Shown piece after piece: positions 45,838-56,640 of a DNA stretch of 64,000 nucleotides. The stretch is from contig JBBHKE010003144.1 of NCBI GenBank assembly GCA_037447655.1, forward strand, positions 228,612 to 292,611. The letters are read 5' to 3'. Both the position numbers and the translations under genes were made by a program. This DNA is from Zygnema cylindricum. Its lineage: Eukaryota; Streptophyta; Zygnematophyceae; Zygnematales; Zygnemataceae. The notes beneath the pieces are model-generated. The model searched no databases and had not been told where the DNA came from. It worked only from the letters and a program-made list of their open reading frames with translations. The first letter of the stretch is position 1. Every line of letters begins with the position of its first letter.

Positions 45838-46590
45838 ATGCATATAATGTATGTGTATACGTATATGTATGTGTATGTGTATGCATATAATGTAAATGTA
45901 TATGTATATGTATGTGTATGTGTATGCATATAATGTATGTGTATACGTATATGTATTCATAAATTCTGTTTGAACGCATTGTGGCCCATGATGTAAGGTT
46001 GATACCTTGTGGATTATTATAAATATTTGATCGTATAATTTTTTAATTGAAGCAATAAATTTTTTAAATTACTGTAAATGAATAATTGACAGAACAGAAT
46101 GGAATAAGAGGGGATAAAACATGATTATTTCGGATGTATTCCTGGAAATGCTCACTTAGATATATATCAATTTATAAACGTTCGTCTGTCAAACCTCTTC
46201 AAAATTGCTGCCGGTTCCTGTTGTCGTGTTTGAGATTGTTACTTTTCATCAGTACGACAACTTTACGTGAACATGCAACTTTTTCTTTTTTTACAGATGC
46301 CTGAAATGGATGGTTTTGAAGCAACGGTGTTGATACGAAAAAACGAGCTCGATACGGAGAGATATCAAAGTCACGGTCGAATCCCAATTTTTGCTCTCAC
46401 AGCCGATATTGTCGCTGGAACCAGGGAGAAATGTGTCGAGTCAGGAATGGACGGTTTTATGTCAAAACCGATAGAAGAAGACCAACTTTCTCGAATAGTA
46501 TTGCCTGTATTTATGGAATCGCCTCCTGGAGAAAATACCAAAACCAATATCAATACCAATATCAATTCCACAAACGTATCCCAATCGTAA
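34330..46590 (+). CDS. CHK: CHASE-domain hybrid histidine kinase (cytokinin-receptor type)
   Basis: Exons: 34330-34701, 35220-35291, 35909-35968, 36145-36302, 36666-36784, 37417-37655, 38782-38963, 39240-39499, 40241-40368, 42571-42741, 43079-43534, 43935-44981, 45355-45501, 46297-46590. All phases agree; 1234 aa. Membrane spans lie near 94-115 and 412-434. Between them, exons 2-7 encode a CHASE sensor: [82 protein letters not shown]. The H-box [13 protein letters not shown] has H477; then N-box [11 protein letters not shown] (590-600), DTGLGI (740-745) and GGTGIGL. A diverged receiver-like region ends with AMLVKPL. The C-terminal receiver (about 1086-1205) has VDDN, phospho-acceptor D1135 in VLMDIQMPEMDG, ALTAD and MSKP. 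Plant homologues bind cytokinin and pass phosphate to HPt proteins from the ER or plasma membrane. Exon 5 could start at 36660. Ligand binding is inferred. Confidence 0.93.
34809..34860. mobile_element. MITE end fragment in CHK intron 1
   Basis: GACACCGTGAATCGCTATTAGC matches the perfect MITE end at 32262. No matching right end is found before exon 2, so only one terminus survives. Other repeats of the TTAGTGTTAATA type near 35105 may be its decayed interior. Confidence 0.55.
40571..40771. mobile_element. MITE (TA-flanked) in CHK intron 9
   Basis: The left end TACCCCGTGAATTGCTATTA and the right end TAATAGCGATTCATGGTGTA are imperfect inverted repeats of the family at 32262-32472, and TA flanks both sides. 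About 201 bp, with no coding sequence. It sits 200 bp after the exon 9 donor. Confidence 0.8.
41237..42037. mobile_element. Non-autonomous hAT-type element in CHK intron 9
   Basis: Perfect 17-bp inverted ends TAGTGTTGTGTATCGGT (41237-41253) and ACCGATACACAACACTA (42021-42037) are flanked by a perfect 8-bp direct repeat ACATTTGG (41229-41236 and 42038-42045). An 8-bp target duplication with TAGTGTTG-like ends is diagnostic for hAT. The interior is rich in repeated ATCGATA/TATCGGT motifs in both orientations near the ends, and has no transposase frame. The element is 801 bp and lies between exons 9 and 10, so the receptor reading frame is unaffected. A shorter inverted relative lies at 8241-8692. 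Confidence 0.93.
43713..43803. repeat. (CTCCCT)n hexamer repeat in CHK intron 11
   Basis: About 15 copies of CTCCCT with slight variation on the coding strand, between exon 11 (ends 43534) and exon 12 (starts 43935). The Pro-Leu-Ser frames over it are repeat artefacts. Confidence 0.95.
45190..45370 (+). repeat. Tandem copies of the exon 13 acceptor region
   Basis: The block TTGAACAG|GTGGATGACAAAGG occurs at acceptor positions 45205 and 45281. The true acceptor at 45354 is followed by GTGGATGACAATATG. Spacing is 76 and 73 bases and each copy has its own T-rich tract. Only the third copy leads into the full receiver exon; using either upstream copy meets in-frame stops. The upstream copies look like duplicated, decayed exon starts that now act as decoy 3' splice sites. 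Confidence 0.85.
45700..45957. repeat. (AT)n / (GT) / TATG compound repeat in CHK intron 13
   Basis: A CA run (45725-45741), a long AT run (about 45766-45825), a GT run and repeated TATGTGTATACGTATATG blocks with about 60-base higher-order repetition (45838-45957). Open frames in this stretch are low-complexity artefacts. Confidence 0.95.
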
Positions 46591-47730
46591 CAGACAAAAA
46601 ATAGAAAAACGTAGGAGTCAAAATCTCCTACAAATAGAGAATTATTTGTGCTTTAACAGCACATTTTTTTATGGGTAACAGTATTTGGAAAGTATTTCGG
46701 AAGTAATTTCGGAAGTTATTTCGAAAGTGTTTCGGAAGTATTTCGCAAGGTTCATCAAAACAGAGTGATTAGAGGCTTGTGCTAGAACCTATTTAGTGTT
46801 TAAACTTTTATATATTTATCAATTTTCTTACATATATAGCTGGTGGGTTTTGATGTATGTAAATTTTGTCCTTATTTCATATACTAAGACCCTTACTAAC
46901 TACCGCCAAACAAGCTATACAGGGAAACAGTAACAGGAAATCCTTTCAACTTCTGTTTTTTTTTCGTTTTCTTTTTACTTGCAACAGCGTAGATTGTGCT
47001 CCTTTTGCATTTTTAATTAAGTTACGTTTTTTTTCTTTTTGATTGACTGTAGGAAATCTAGTTTTATGCAGGTTTCTAGCAGGTTTCTGTATGTATGTTT
47101 CAAGTAAAATTTATTTTTCCTCATTTTCCTTTTTCCCAATTTTTTTTAAATCCCTTTTGCTCAAGAAATTTACTTTGTCCGTCTGAATAAACAAACTTGC
47201 GGTAGAGCGAGAATTGTGTAGTTTTGGGTCCGTGGTAAGGAAAGATGTTTTTTTTTTTTGAAGGGATTTAACAGAATCTAGACTATGGCTACCGGAAAAC
47301 GAATCTCTCTCTAAATTAATTGAGAAGTACCGGTTCAGAGTTGGTTTTGGAAACACTTTGTTTTGAAGAATGGTTTCTCGATTATAGTAATTGAGAATAT
47401 GATGTTGTTGTGATGTCAAGTTAACAAGAATATGATATTGTGCCATCAATTGTCCCATGGCTTTTCAAATTTAATGTGGTTATGCTTTTATATTTTTGAC
47501 TTAACCGTTATTGCTGGCCCAATAATAGATCCAAAGAAATTATGGAAATCTGTCTTAAATTATGAATCTGAGTTTATCCAAGAGAAAAGTTAAAGTGAAA
47601 GTTTGCAATGTATAACTTCCGAGTACTGATTCCGATTTGCTCGATATTCCGTTTTTTTTGAAATCGTAGAGAGGTTGCATGGAAATCGTCTCTGTTTTGT
47701 CTCCTAATTTTTCAGTCTAGTGACTATAAT
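46591..47730 (+). other. CHK 3' flank, no gene seen
   Basis: It begins with the 3' UTR of the receptor. At about 46687-46752 a 12-15 base unit (TTTCGGAAGTATTTCG-like) repeats four or five times. The rest is AT-rich with long T tracts and no supported frame; the 115-codon minus frame at 47111-47458 has biased composition and no recognisable motif. Confidence 0.4.
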
Positions 47731-47734
47731 ACTC

Positions 47735-47957
47735 TTCCTCTGTACTTTTCCTCTGTACTTTTCCTCTCTCTTTTCCTCTATACTTTTCCTCTGCCTTTTC
47801 CTCTATACTTTTCCTATGTCTTTTCCTCTGTCTTTTCCTCTGTCTTTTCCTCTATACTTTTCCTCTGTCTTTTCCTCTATACTTTTCCTCTGTCTTTTCC
47901 TCTATACTTTTTCTCTGTCTTTTCCTCTATACTTTTCCTCTGTCTTTTCCTCTGACG
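47735..47957. repeat. CTTTTCCTCTRTA minisatellite
   Basis: About 17 tandem units of 12-14 bases alternating CTTTTCCTCTGT and CTTTTCCTCTATA on the plus strand. From 47958 to 48490 I see nothing further of note. Confidence 0.9.
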
Positions 47958-48490
47958 CACAATCTTTGTAAAGGACCAATATCTGACTTGTACCGAAAAA
48001 GTCATACACTTTGCATACCGGTGGAAACAGTTAAACATCATATGGCGTGGACCACAATCTTTGATGAAGCTAGTGGATTCAACAAAAAAAAAGTGCGGTT
48101 TCAATGTGACAGAAGTAACCCGTGACTGGAGTATAAAGAAATCATGAGGTGCGCGTGTCATGGGAGGATTCCGTGTTTTTCTACTTCTGACTTATGAAAG
48201 ATTTTGATGTATACCAAAAATTAAGTCAAAACCAGAATTGTGAATCTCATCTATTGTTTGGTAGAGATCCTTACATTAATGTTTTATTATGTAGTATTGA
48301 TCCAAAATTCTTGCGAGGATATCATTAACTGAAATTATTTTTCATAACACCAGGATGAAGTTGTTTTCCCCCTTCTAAACTACTCATTTGTGGATGAGAA
48401 TGGATCTTAAAACCTTCATTTTCCATGTAAGCAATATGGTTTAATAAATCATCAAGGGAATTGGTCCTGTATCATTTCTATCTGTATCAT

Positions 48491-48971
48491 TTGCTGCATT
48501 CACACTAGATATGGATGATGAATGAGATGAGGAAACGAATGATCCCGTACCATTCATTCAGCAAAAAAACAAAAACAGAGGAGCCCAGCAGGTCGACCGC
48601 TGGGTTGTCAACCTTTTTGGAGCGTAGTGACGGACAAAATATACGATTTGGAGCGTAGCGACGGACAAAACATACAGTCATGTGCGTCAAAATCTTGACA
48701 ACTGTGGTAAGTCATCTTCTTTTCCGGAAAAAAACCTTTTCGGAATGCAGAAATCCGACTTTGAAAAAACTTGAAGTCGTATCCCGAATGAATGAATGAA
48801 TGGTACAGACGAATTTGAGTCATCGACGACTAATCGTACGGCAACATGAATCACATCGCGACGTTTTTGTTGACGTGAGGTGACGTCAAGGGCGATTCAC
48901 GTTCAAACAAAAAAAAAAGACATTCATTTCCTCATCTCATTCATCATCCATTTCTAGTGTGAATGCAACAA
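48491..48971. mobile_element. MITE-like element with ~51-bp inverted ends
   Basis: The left end (TTGCTGCATTCACACTAGA, then TGGATGATGAATGAGATGAGG) and the right end (48921-48971) are reverse complements over about 51 bases with about four mismatches. The interior contains a GGAGCGTAGYGACGGACAAAA block twice (about 48619-48639 and 48651-48671) and ATTCATTCA palindromic stretches. Total about 481 bp, without coding potential. A target duplication is not clear. Confidence 0.8.
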
Positions 48972-49189
48972 TTATCATCAATTTTTAATATTTCAGTAGC
49001 TTCCCTAATAAGACTGTATAAGTAGTGGCCGACTTTATTAAAAAGCGTGATGGTAAACCATCTGAGTCCATAAGAACAAAAAGAAGTAGCATTGCTAAAA
49101 CTGAAAAACCACATAACAAGGGAATAAACAAAAGGGAAAATCAAGGCAAAAACTACGAAAATACGAAAGGATAGCAAGGAAGTCGAAAA

Positions 49190-50745
49190 CACCCAAAAAA
49201 GCAAAATCCAACAAACAAAACATCAAAGGAAAAAACTAACACGTAGCAAAAAACCCACAACATAACTAAAAAATTTACGGAAAACAACCTCGTAAGTCCC
49301 CGAATCCCGGAGGAGAACGAGGAGGAAGTTTCGGAACACGCCGTCGATCCATAACGGCAATAGACGATCGAAGTTATATAGAAGCCAACACCCGTTGTAG
49401 GGCCACGGAAAAACGTTGACGATAAAAGGAAGTAAGGACTGAAACAGGAGGGCTCCCAGGTCCTCGCCTCTCAAACGAGCGACGACCACAAGTACGGAAA
49501 AACTCGTCCAAAGCCACACCCAAGCAACCAAATATCTCGACCGCCATCGGAATGAAGCCATCCATAACGTCGCGATGGGAAAAATCACGCTCTTTCCTTT
49601 TAGCTGCGTCACGGACATCCACTCCCATATGCCCAGTCGCTTGGTTGATGACTGTAGTTGAGGTAGGGTTCGTCAAAACAATGTCACCAAATGTACGACG
49701 CGCACCATCAAGTAATACAAGGTCGATCCGACGCGAAGGAATAATGTGAGAGACCTAGCGACGAACATAATATCCCCCCTCAGCAGCGATAGTAGCGATG
49801 GTGTCTCGAATCGTGTCGTGCGCATGAATCAACTCGCCCCCATGGGAGCAACGAAGTAAATGGACCCCATCGGGCTCGAGAACGTGGCCGCAGGAGCAAA
49901 CAAGTGAGCCAAGCAAAGGTGGGTGAGGGAGGCCAAGCCGGAATCTAAGGGCCGTGGTGAACTGAGCCGGGGTGAAACGAAGAGTGGATAAGATAGGGAC
50001 GGCCAATAGCCAAGCTCCAGAGCCAGGTCCGCCACAAGACAGAAAACGTGCACGCGAAGAATTGGAAGGAAGCGCCTGAAGAAGCTCAGATTTAATAGCG
50101 GCGACAACCCGATCAGTAATGGATTCCTGAACACGTGCAACTGATGTCGTAACGAGAGTGGAAAAAATCGGCATGTCCTCGATAGCAGCCGGATTAAGAG
50201 AACGTGATGCATCCAAAAGGGACCGCTGGAAGGCGAGCTCACCATCCGAAACACGGGGAACCACGGCCGCAAGAATAGGAGTGTCCCTGGCCAGAAAACG
50301 AGAGACAATAGTGGAAGCAACAAGGCACCAACTCCCCAAATAGGCGGCAAGAGCAACACGCGCCGTCGAAAGTAAACCCAAACCGCTAGCCAAGACAGGA
50401 AGAGAGGGTTAGATGCCAGACTCGCAATCAAAAGCTCCACGACCAACAAAGTGTGGAGGACATCCATAAGGTGATCATCGAATGTAGAAAGTGAGGACAC
50501 AAAGGATGGGGTGGGAGGGGAAGTCCGAGTAAGGTAAGAGGGCCGGTGAGGAAAACAGCGCGTCAGAAGAGCAAAGGCAACCTAGGGATCAGAAAGGTGA
50601 GGAAGGTCGTCCACGTGGGATAAATCTGTCTGAAGAGCGGAATCAAGGAATGTCGTGACGTATGGATTGGAACCAAGCGGGCAACCCACCACATGAATGC
50701 TTTCGGAACGAGGAGGAGTCTGAAAACCAAGAGGGGGAGTGAAAG
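49190..50745 (-). pseudogene. Non-LTR retrotransposon C-terminal region (zinc motif plus nuclease-like domain), decayed
   Basis: Minus-strand frames 50393-49755 and then 49676-49374 belong together, separated by one in-frame TAG (after YYVRR). They contain a cysteine-histidine motif of the form CSCGHVLEPDGVHLLRCSHGG, typical of the linker after a LINE-type reverse transcriptase. Next comes RRIDLVLLDG..GDIVLTNP..AKRKERDF..FIPMAVEIFG, resembling the PD-(D/E)xK-like C-termini of plant and algal retroelement proteins. A further frame (50500 and upward) seems to continue N-terminally with frameshifts. The reverse transcriptase core is not visible. The relic abuts the broken copia element II at about 50745. 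Assignment to a restriction-like-endonuclease clade is inference. Confidence 0.55.
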
Positions 50746-50759
50746 GACATATACATAAA

Positions 50760-51260
50760 TATCTTAGCTAATTCTCTCAAAACCTAGCCCAGTCAAAAAC
50801 TCATCTAACTTCAAATTCCACTGACGCGGGGCTTGTTTTAGCCCATACAAAGATTTCATCAATTTACACATTAATTCTTCCTTTTTTTTTTCAACATACA
50901 TTTCGGGTTATTTCATCTAAATGGTTTCTTCTAACTCTCCATGTAAGAAGGCCGTTTTAACACCCATTTGATGTATTTCCATATTCTTATAGCCACTAGA
51001 CTTAAAAAAAGTCAGACAGTGGGAAATCTGACAAATGGAGAGAAGGTTTCTTCAAAGTCAAAACCTTCTTTTTTATTGTACCCTTTGGCCACTAGTCTGG
51101 TCTTATACCTTTCAATGGTGTTGCCAGGGTTCAGCTTCACCTTGAATACCCATTCGCTGCCGATGGCTTTTCTGCCTGGAGGAAGATCCACCAGCTCCCA
51201 GGTTTGTGCCTCTATAATAGACTTCATTTCAACGTTTGCCGCCTCGATCCACTGATTTCT
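50760..51260 (-). pseudogene. Copia element II, reverse transcriptase N-terminal part, truncated
   Basis: On the minus strand: [39 protein letters not shown] and, with shifts, LIKSLYGLKQAPRQWNLKLDEFL. The sequence stops at about 50750, where a non-LTR relic begins. The YVDD catalytic stretch, RNase H and 3' LTR are absent. The region at 51260-51750 is the decayed linker between integrase and reverse transcriptase. Confidence 0.8.
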
Positions 51261-51750
51261 CTCAGGTTATAAAAATGCTTCTTGAATCGTTAAAGACTCG
51301 TCTGTAGCTGCAAAAAAAGACAAAGTGAGAGCTTGCTTGCAGACGGCTGCTAGATCTCTTTCCCCCCGGAAATTTTGAGGCTGAATTTGTCGGCAACCTC
51401 AGATTTTTTTGTTTTGTTTGAACCGTAACTTGAGCTGGTACTGAGTGTGTAGCAGTTCTTTCCACCTGGGGTGTAGCTTGTGCTCAAGCATCTAATGAAG
51501 GCACTAGAGAAACTGAAGGAATAGGTGTCCAACTTGGCGGTGGAAAGTAGACTCGCTGCGTAAGGTGAAAAATGACATATTTTTGCCATTCTTTTGCTAG
51601 TTGATCTGGCACTTTAAAAAGGTCAACCGAAACATGTTTATATTTAATCTGCATATTCCTAAAGATAATCACTTTTTGTTTCTCAAAAACAAAAACTCTA
51701 TATCCTTACGCATTATCATCATACCCCATGAAAATCGCAGGTAGTAGGCC

Positions 51751-52496
51751 TTAAGCCTCCATTTTCCATCTATCATGTGAAGTATCTAAGATAAAACACT
51801 TGCTGCCAAAGATCTTAAAGTGACTAACATCAGGTTTTTCTCCTGTCCAAAGCTCATAAGGTGTAGTGGTAACAGATCTAGAAGCAATTCTATATTTAAT
51901 ATAAACAACAGAGTTAAGAACTTCAACCCATAATTTCAAATCTAGCCCTTTATCTGCAAGCATGGACCGAGCACTCTCTGTCACTGTCCTTTTTAATCTC
52001 TCAGAAACACCATTTTGTTTCGGTGTATATGGAATTGTAACATTGTGAGTGATACCTTCCTGAAGGAGAAATTCTTCAAATTCTTTTGATGTGTATTCTC
52101 CCACGTTGTCTTATCACAGCGCCAATATTGGAACTCCATGAAGCTTTTCCGCCCACGTTTTGTAGTGTTTAAAGTGAGTAAACTATTCACTTTTATGTTT
52201 ATGAAGTAAAATTTAGTGTACCTCGAGTAGTCATCTGTAAATGTGACCATATAGTGAACACCTCCAGCCGAAGCCACTTGTGTAGGACCGAGAACATCAA
52301 AATATATTAACTGCAAAACTTTTTCTGATCTGTGGTCCGTTTCCTGTGGAAATGGCAATCTGTAGATCTTGCCAAGTGAACAACCATCACATGATTTTAT
52401 AAGATGAGAGGTGAGAGAAACTCCATCAACTTTTCCGGAATTCACCATTTTCCTTAGACTATCATAATTCATGTGTCCTAATCTCTTATGCCACAA
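51751..52496 (-). pseudogene. Copia element II, integrase, one frameshift
   Basis: The frame 52496-51993 starts WHKRLGHMNYDSLRKM and has the HHCC zinc-binding ends H..H and CDGCSLGK, then FDVLGPTQVASAGG and FTDDYSRY (the first two acidic residues of DDE). It shifts near 52140 into 52104-51751, which holds PYTPKQNGVSERL (the E of DDE), WVEVLNSVVYIK and PYELWTGEKPDVSHFKIFG. It would insert the element DNA into the genome, but is not intact here. Confidence 0.88.
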
Positions 52497-52508
52497 CTCA
52501 TTATCAGA

Positions 52509-52937
52509 TTAAACACAGTTGTAGAGAACATCATTTTCCTTATATTCTGACATTTTCATCCAATATATTTTGCTAGAATCTCTAGTTCTTGTTATTGCTA
52601 ACTTTCCTTTCTTGTTAATAACCTGCCTACCTCCTTTTAGAATGACTAAAAAGCCTTTGCATTCCACTAATGATGTAGATAAAAGATTTTTTTTAAAGTG
52701 TGGAACATACAAAACATTGAGAAGAGTTCTCTCTATCGACTTTCCCCTCACATCCACCATTAGAGATACATCACCCTGAGCTGAGGTTTGAACACTCATC
52801 CTAGAAGCATAGTATATACTCTTTGGAGGCATTTGCTGCAGATTTGTAAAAGCCGCTTTGTTCCAGCATATGTGGGTCGATGCTCCCGTGTCCATGATCC
52901 ATCCTGCATCCTCGGGACCCTCCATTGTTGCCTTCAT
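52509..52937 (-). pseudogene. Copia element II, protease region
   Basis: A 142-codon minus frame with WIMDTGASTHICWNK, the aspartic protease DTGA active site, followed by GDVSLMVDVRGKSIERTLLNVLYVPHF (described here in outline) and LKGGRQVINKKGKLAITRTR at the junction to integrase. This domain is open throughout; upstream it joins a gag segment with a complete zinc knuckle. Confidence 0.88.
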
Positions 52938-53089
52938 AGGAAATAACTCCGCTTCCTCTTGCTCATTGAAACTTAGAGACTCATGTGCATTAGTTGCAGA
53001 AGTTGAAAAGAGAGCATTTCCATGAGTAGGATTGCCAGAAAAACCTTTGTGATATTGGCTTTGTTGCCAACCCGCCCTGTATAAACCTG

Positions 53090-53850
53090 TCTCATTAGCC
53101 TTTTTCAGCTTAGGACAATACGTGTATCCATGACCCTTCTCAGAACAGTGGAAACAAGCAGTAGATGATTGTCTATTTGGCCTCTAATTAAACTGATTAA
53201 ACAGATTTTGATTCTGGTTAAATTCATTCATATTCTGATTAAAACCGAGCTCTTTTTTCAAAGTCTATTGCAAAAGCTTCAACCTTTCCTTCTCCTTCAA
53301 GGAGTTTAGTATTAGACTCTTCCTCCAATAAAAGATTATATGTTAATTGAAACGACCAAATAGCTTTATCATAACTCTTTAACTGATCAGACATAGCTTT
53401 CATGCTACTAAAAAGTCCTCTAATAAGCATAGCTGCCTGCTGAAACTCAGGAAATATCCCCCCAGCAGAAGAGTGTGCATCAATAAGTGCACGAAAGTTA
53501 TCACAATACTCGACCATAGTTCCCCCCTCGAGTATTTGTACCCCCAAATTTTTTAAGCCACCAAGAGCTCCTCTTGGACATTCGCTTTTTCAAAAGCGAA
53601 ATTTCAGTGATGTCCAAATCTCCTTCGCCTTCTTCATTTTTAGGCGAGACATGACCAGATTTTCTAAAATACAAAGAATGAGATTGTTCCTTGCCATTGA
53701 ATTCTTTTTTGCCCAACTTGGATCTGTTTCATCAAGGGAGCCATCCAATACCCCCAATAAGTCAACAGTTTCAAACGAAGATTCAACCATCGTCACCCAA
53801 TACGCATACTTTTAGTCATTAAAGATAGGAATTATTGACGAAAGGCCCAT
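53090..53850 (-). pseudogene. Copia element II, gag with zinc knuckle
   Basis: Reading begins at ATG 53850-53848, inside the primer-binding site, as MGLSSIIPIFND, then a TAA stop, then KYAYWVTMVESSFETVDLL, collinear with copia gag. Frames 53796-53590, 53716-53501 and 53547-53239 overlap and need frameshifts. Near 53100-53165, CFHCSEKGHGYTYC is an intact CX2CX4HX4C knuckle. The protein would package the RNA; this copy is non-functional. Confidence 0.8.
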
Positions 53851-53854
53851 AACC
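53844..53854 (-). promoter_or_regulatory. Primer-binding site of copia element II (half-tRNA-iMet type)
   Basis: On the minus strand GGTTATGGGCC directly follows the LTR end ACAACA. It is complementary to the anticodon stem-loop side of eukaryotic initiator tRNA-Met (CTGGGCCCATAACCC), the half-tRNA priming mode known from Drosophila copia and Volvox Osser. The ATG inside it is in frame with gag. Confidence 0.65.
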
Positions 53855-54867
53855 TGTTGTTCTACAACCACTGCTGCAGCAAGAGGACCTGTAGTAGTAG
53901 TGGAAGTAGACATGGAAAACAGGAGAAGCTATCAAGCACCTACTCAACATCCAACTTTCATCTTACACAAAATATGACTCAAAAGGCCAATATGCCTCAA
54001 ATTTCTCATAGTGATACACAACAAAGTAATCCGGCAATTCTTAAAATTGCAGCTCAAATGACTTAGTAAACCATAAGATATAATGTCTGGAGGTTTCCTA
54101 AAAACTGCCCTTAGAAAATTATATTCCCAAAACTGGATGCTACAAAATTGGCTAAGTCCTAAGTAATATACTCATAGTTTGTATCTACTAATCGACACTA
54201 ATTTGGGTAACTGTTATTGCAGTTATAATCCTCACTAACGACAAAGTATCTTGCCTGTACGCTACTGTACCATAGTACCTAAAAAACCATAATTACTATT
54301 TTCCAAAAACCTAATTAATATAACACTATTTTTTATTACACTAAAATACAAAACAATGTTTATTCAGATATTTTCAGATATTGAACCGTACACAAAACGT
54401 TCTAGATGCTTAGTCAGCGGTATTCGCTAAAGTCCAGCCAGGTATGGTCGTGTAGTACGAAGCACCTAATGCTTCGTCACTTGTGGTCCCACGCGAATCA
54501 CGCTTGTGGTCCCTCATGAATCACGTTTGTGGTCCTGGGTGAATCGCGTCCGTTGGAAAAAATTCAATCGACAATGGTACCGTCGAACCGTATCATATAT
54601 TTCCGGAATACCTGGTTCAAATTCCGTTCGTCCGATCTTGTGAATCCAATCGTCAATTGCGTGACGCGTGTGGCTGACTGCGGCGCCACTCCGTAAAACC
54701 TACATACGATCTTTTGCCAACACGTGTCCTTGTAAAAGTACAATATACTTTATTGTACTTTTGCTACCGTAACTCTAATTAAGGTAAGTATTACAACTGA
54801 CTACTTAGAAAATATTCTAAGTTATTTTAGCCCTATCTACTGAAATAAAGATTTCTAAATTACAACA
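53855..54867 (-). mobile_element. 5' LTR of copia element II
   Basis: On the plus strand it starts TGTTGT (right after the primer-binding site) and ends ACAACA, giving a perfect 6-bp terminal inverted repeat with TG..CA ends and a length of 1013 bp. About 54130-54860 is homologous to the partial LTR at 26209-26934. On the plus strand it holds repeated CTTGTGGTCC(C/T)..GAATC blocks (54480-54545, three copies of about 26 bases). Confidence 0.75.
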
Positions 54868-55450
54868 CTTATTAGCTTATTCAATTGTAAAACTTACTAA
54901 CTTATGAAACGTTTTACCTTTCTACCTTAATATAAGGCAAAAAAAAAGTGAAAAAATGACCATAAGCTGTAATCTAAATAAGTAAATCCATAATTTAGAC
55001 AAAACATAATTAACCGCAATCAGAGTGTAAAACAAAATTCTAAAAACCGTTGGATATCCAAACGCAAATTTCCTCAAAATTTGAATCAAATGTGACATTT
55101 TTTCTATTTGCATCCTTAAGTCAATAATAAAGAATTGGCTTGTACCTTGATTCTCATTTTTCCGCTCAATTTGCTATGCGAGCGTCAATAACCGCTTTTT
55201 AAAACACCATCAAAAAATATCCCAAAAATTAGAAAAGCTCAGCAAATTCAACTCAAATAAAACCAAATTAAATCAAATTCACCAAATTCCATTGATCTCG
55301 ATTTCGCTTTACTAAGGGAGTTAAACAACATACTAGCCAGTTTGGAAATAAGAGTTTGAGAAGAGTTGGAAAAAAAATCCTTATACAACTGCTTTTGAAG
55401 TATGATAAAAAATTCAAGTATGATAAAAAATGTAACAGTCAAGTTCACAA
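54868..55450. other. AT-rich intergenic DNA, nothing recognised
   Basis: No supported gene, RNA or repeat pair. The region is about 70 percent A+T by eye and contains many A-runs. Confidence 0.4.
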
Positions 55451-55500
55451 ATAAAGGTTGGAGGGAGTGAGGGATGGAGGGAAAAAGTGTGAGGAAGAGA

Positions 55501-55561
<61 letters not shown>

Positions 55562-55895
55562 AGGGAAAGGGAGTGAGAGAGAATAAATGTTTGAATGACG
55601 ACGATGGTGGTTCAAAATTGGACAACTATTTTGCACGAAAACAATGAAAGAGCCGTTCGGATGTTTTTTTTGCTTTGTCAACATTTTGGTTTAATGTTGG
55701 CGTGTTTCAAAGAAAGACGCAACCTTAACCTATTTTCAATATCCTCAAATATTTTGAGGAATTTCTATTGTACTGTTTTCCAGTAATTTTCGATAACAAG
55801 AAAGTCGGTGCTCGAAAAGTCGTTGATTATTCGAACGCCCATCTATTGCGAAAGTGGTTTTTTTCTGTTGGGAATAGGCTAGCAGTCCCACGGTA
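55450..55895 (+). repeat. Dispersed repeat with internal (GA)n tract, copy 2
   Basis: The GA tract at about 55492-55568 and about 310 bases after it match 4131-4600. Copy 2 carries more A/T substitutions. The open frames over the GA tract (Leu-Ser runs on the minus strand) are artefacts. Confidence 0.7.
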
Positions 55896-56124
55896 TAGAT
55901 ATTTTTTTGCACGGTTTGCGATATTTCAGCACATTTTGTTAGTCTTTTTTTGAATTTTGAAACAATTTTGCATGATTTAACTTGGCGCAAGATATGCTGT
56001 AAAAAATATGCAAAGGTATAAAAATTGTAGATATATGGTACGGCCACACCTTGTTCGGCAAACTACTGTACAGTTCCTTACGGTATTGGCCTGTTGCAAA
56101 TGGCTATTCACATCGGCAGGAAAT

Positions 56125-56640
56125 ACGGTACACTGTGAATCGTAATTATAGTTATGTACGCTAATTTCGTCACCCCGAATTTTGACTCTATCACCGTAAA
56201 TAGAGTACATTATTTTAAATTGTTATTTATATTATTTAAAGAACTTTTTGAACATGCGTAAATAACTCTAATACAGTGTCGTTTTAAATAGTGTGGCGTA
56301 CGGTTGGTGTCTGACCATGCAAAATTGTACTTTATTAAGTAAAAAAACAGAAATAATGATTTAATACAGACCGTTATCATATAACTGTGTTTAGCAAACA
56401 ACGTCGTGCAAATGTCATTATGACGTGAAACTATACGTTTTGTCAAATTTTGTACGTTTACCTAATTTAAAGTAGATATATTCAACTACCTAATTAGAGT
56501 TATTGATAAATTAGAGCAAATTCATTTTTTGAAAAGGGTTGATTACCCAAAATAGGATTAATAACTTTAATTATTATTTTTTCGTTTTTTTACTCAAATT
56601 ATTTATTTACTCTGATTACGATTTGAGTTGTACAGTACAA
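56125..56640 (+). mobile_element. Long member of the CACCGTGAATCG inverted-end family
   Basis: The left end GTACACTGTGAATCGTAATTA (56129 on) and the right end TCTGATTACGATTTGAGTTGTACAG (about 56613-56638) are imperfect inverted repeats. About 350 bases of its interior match the reverse complement of 331-707. The element is about 510 bp, longer than the 211-bp MITE. The two share only ends and TTAGCG/TAACTCTAA motifs. No transposase is visible. Confidence 0.65.

Noticed and set aside
45675-45979. Open frames of Tyr-Ile and His-Thr repeats.
   Set aside because: Artefacts of AT and GT microsatellites inside an intron.
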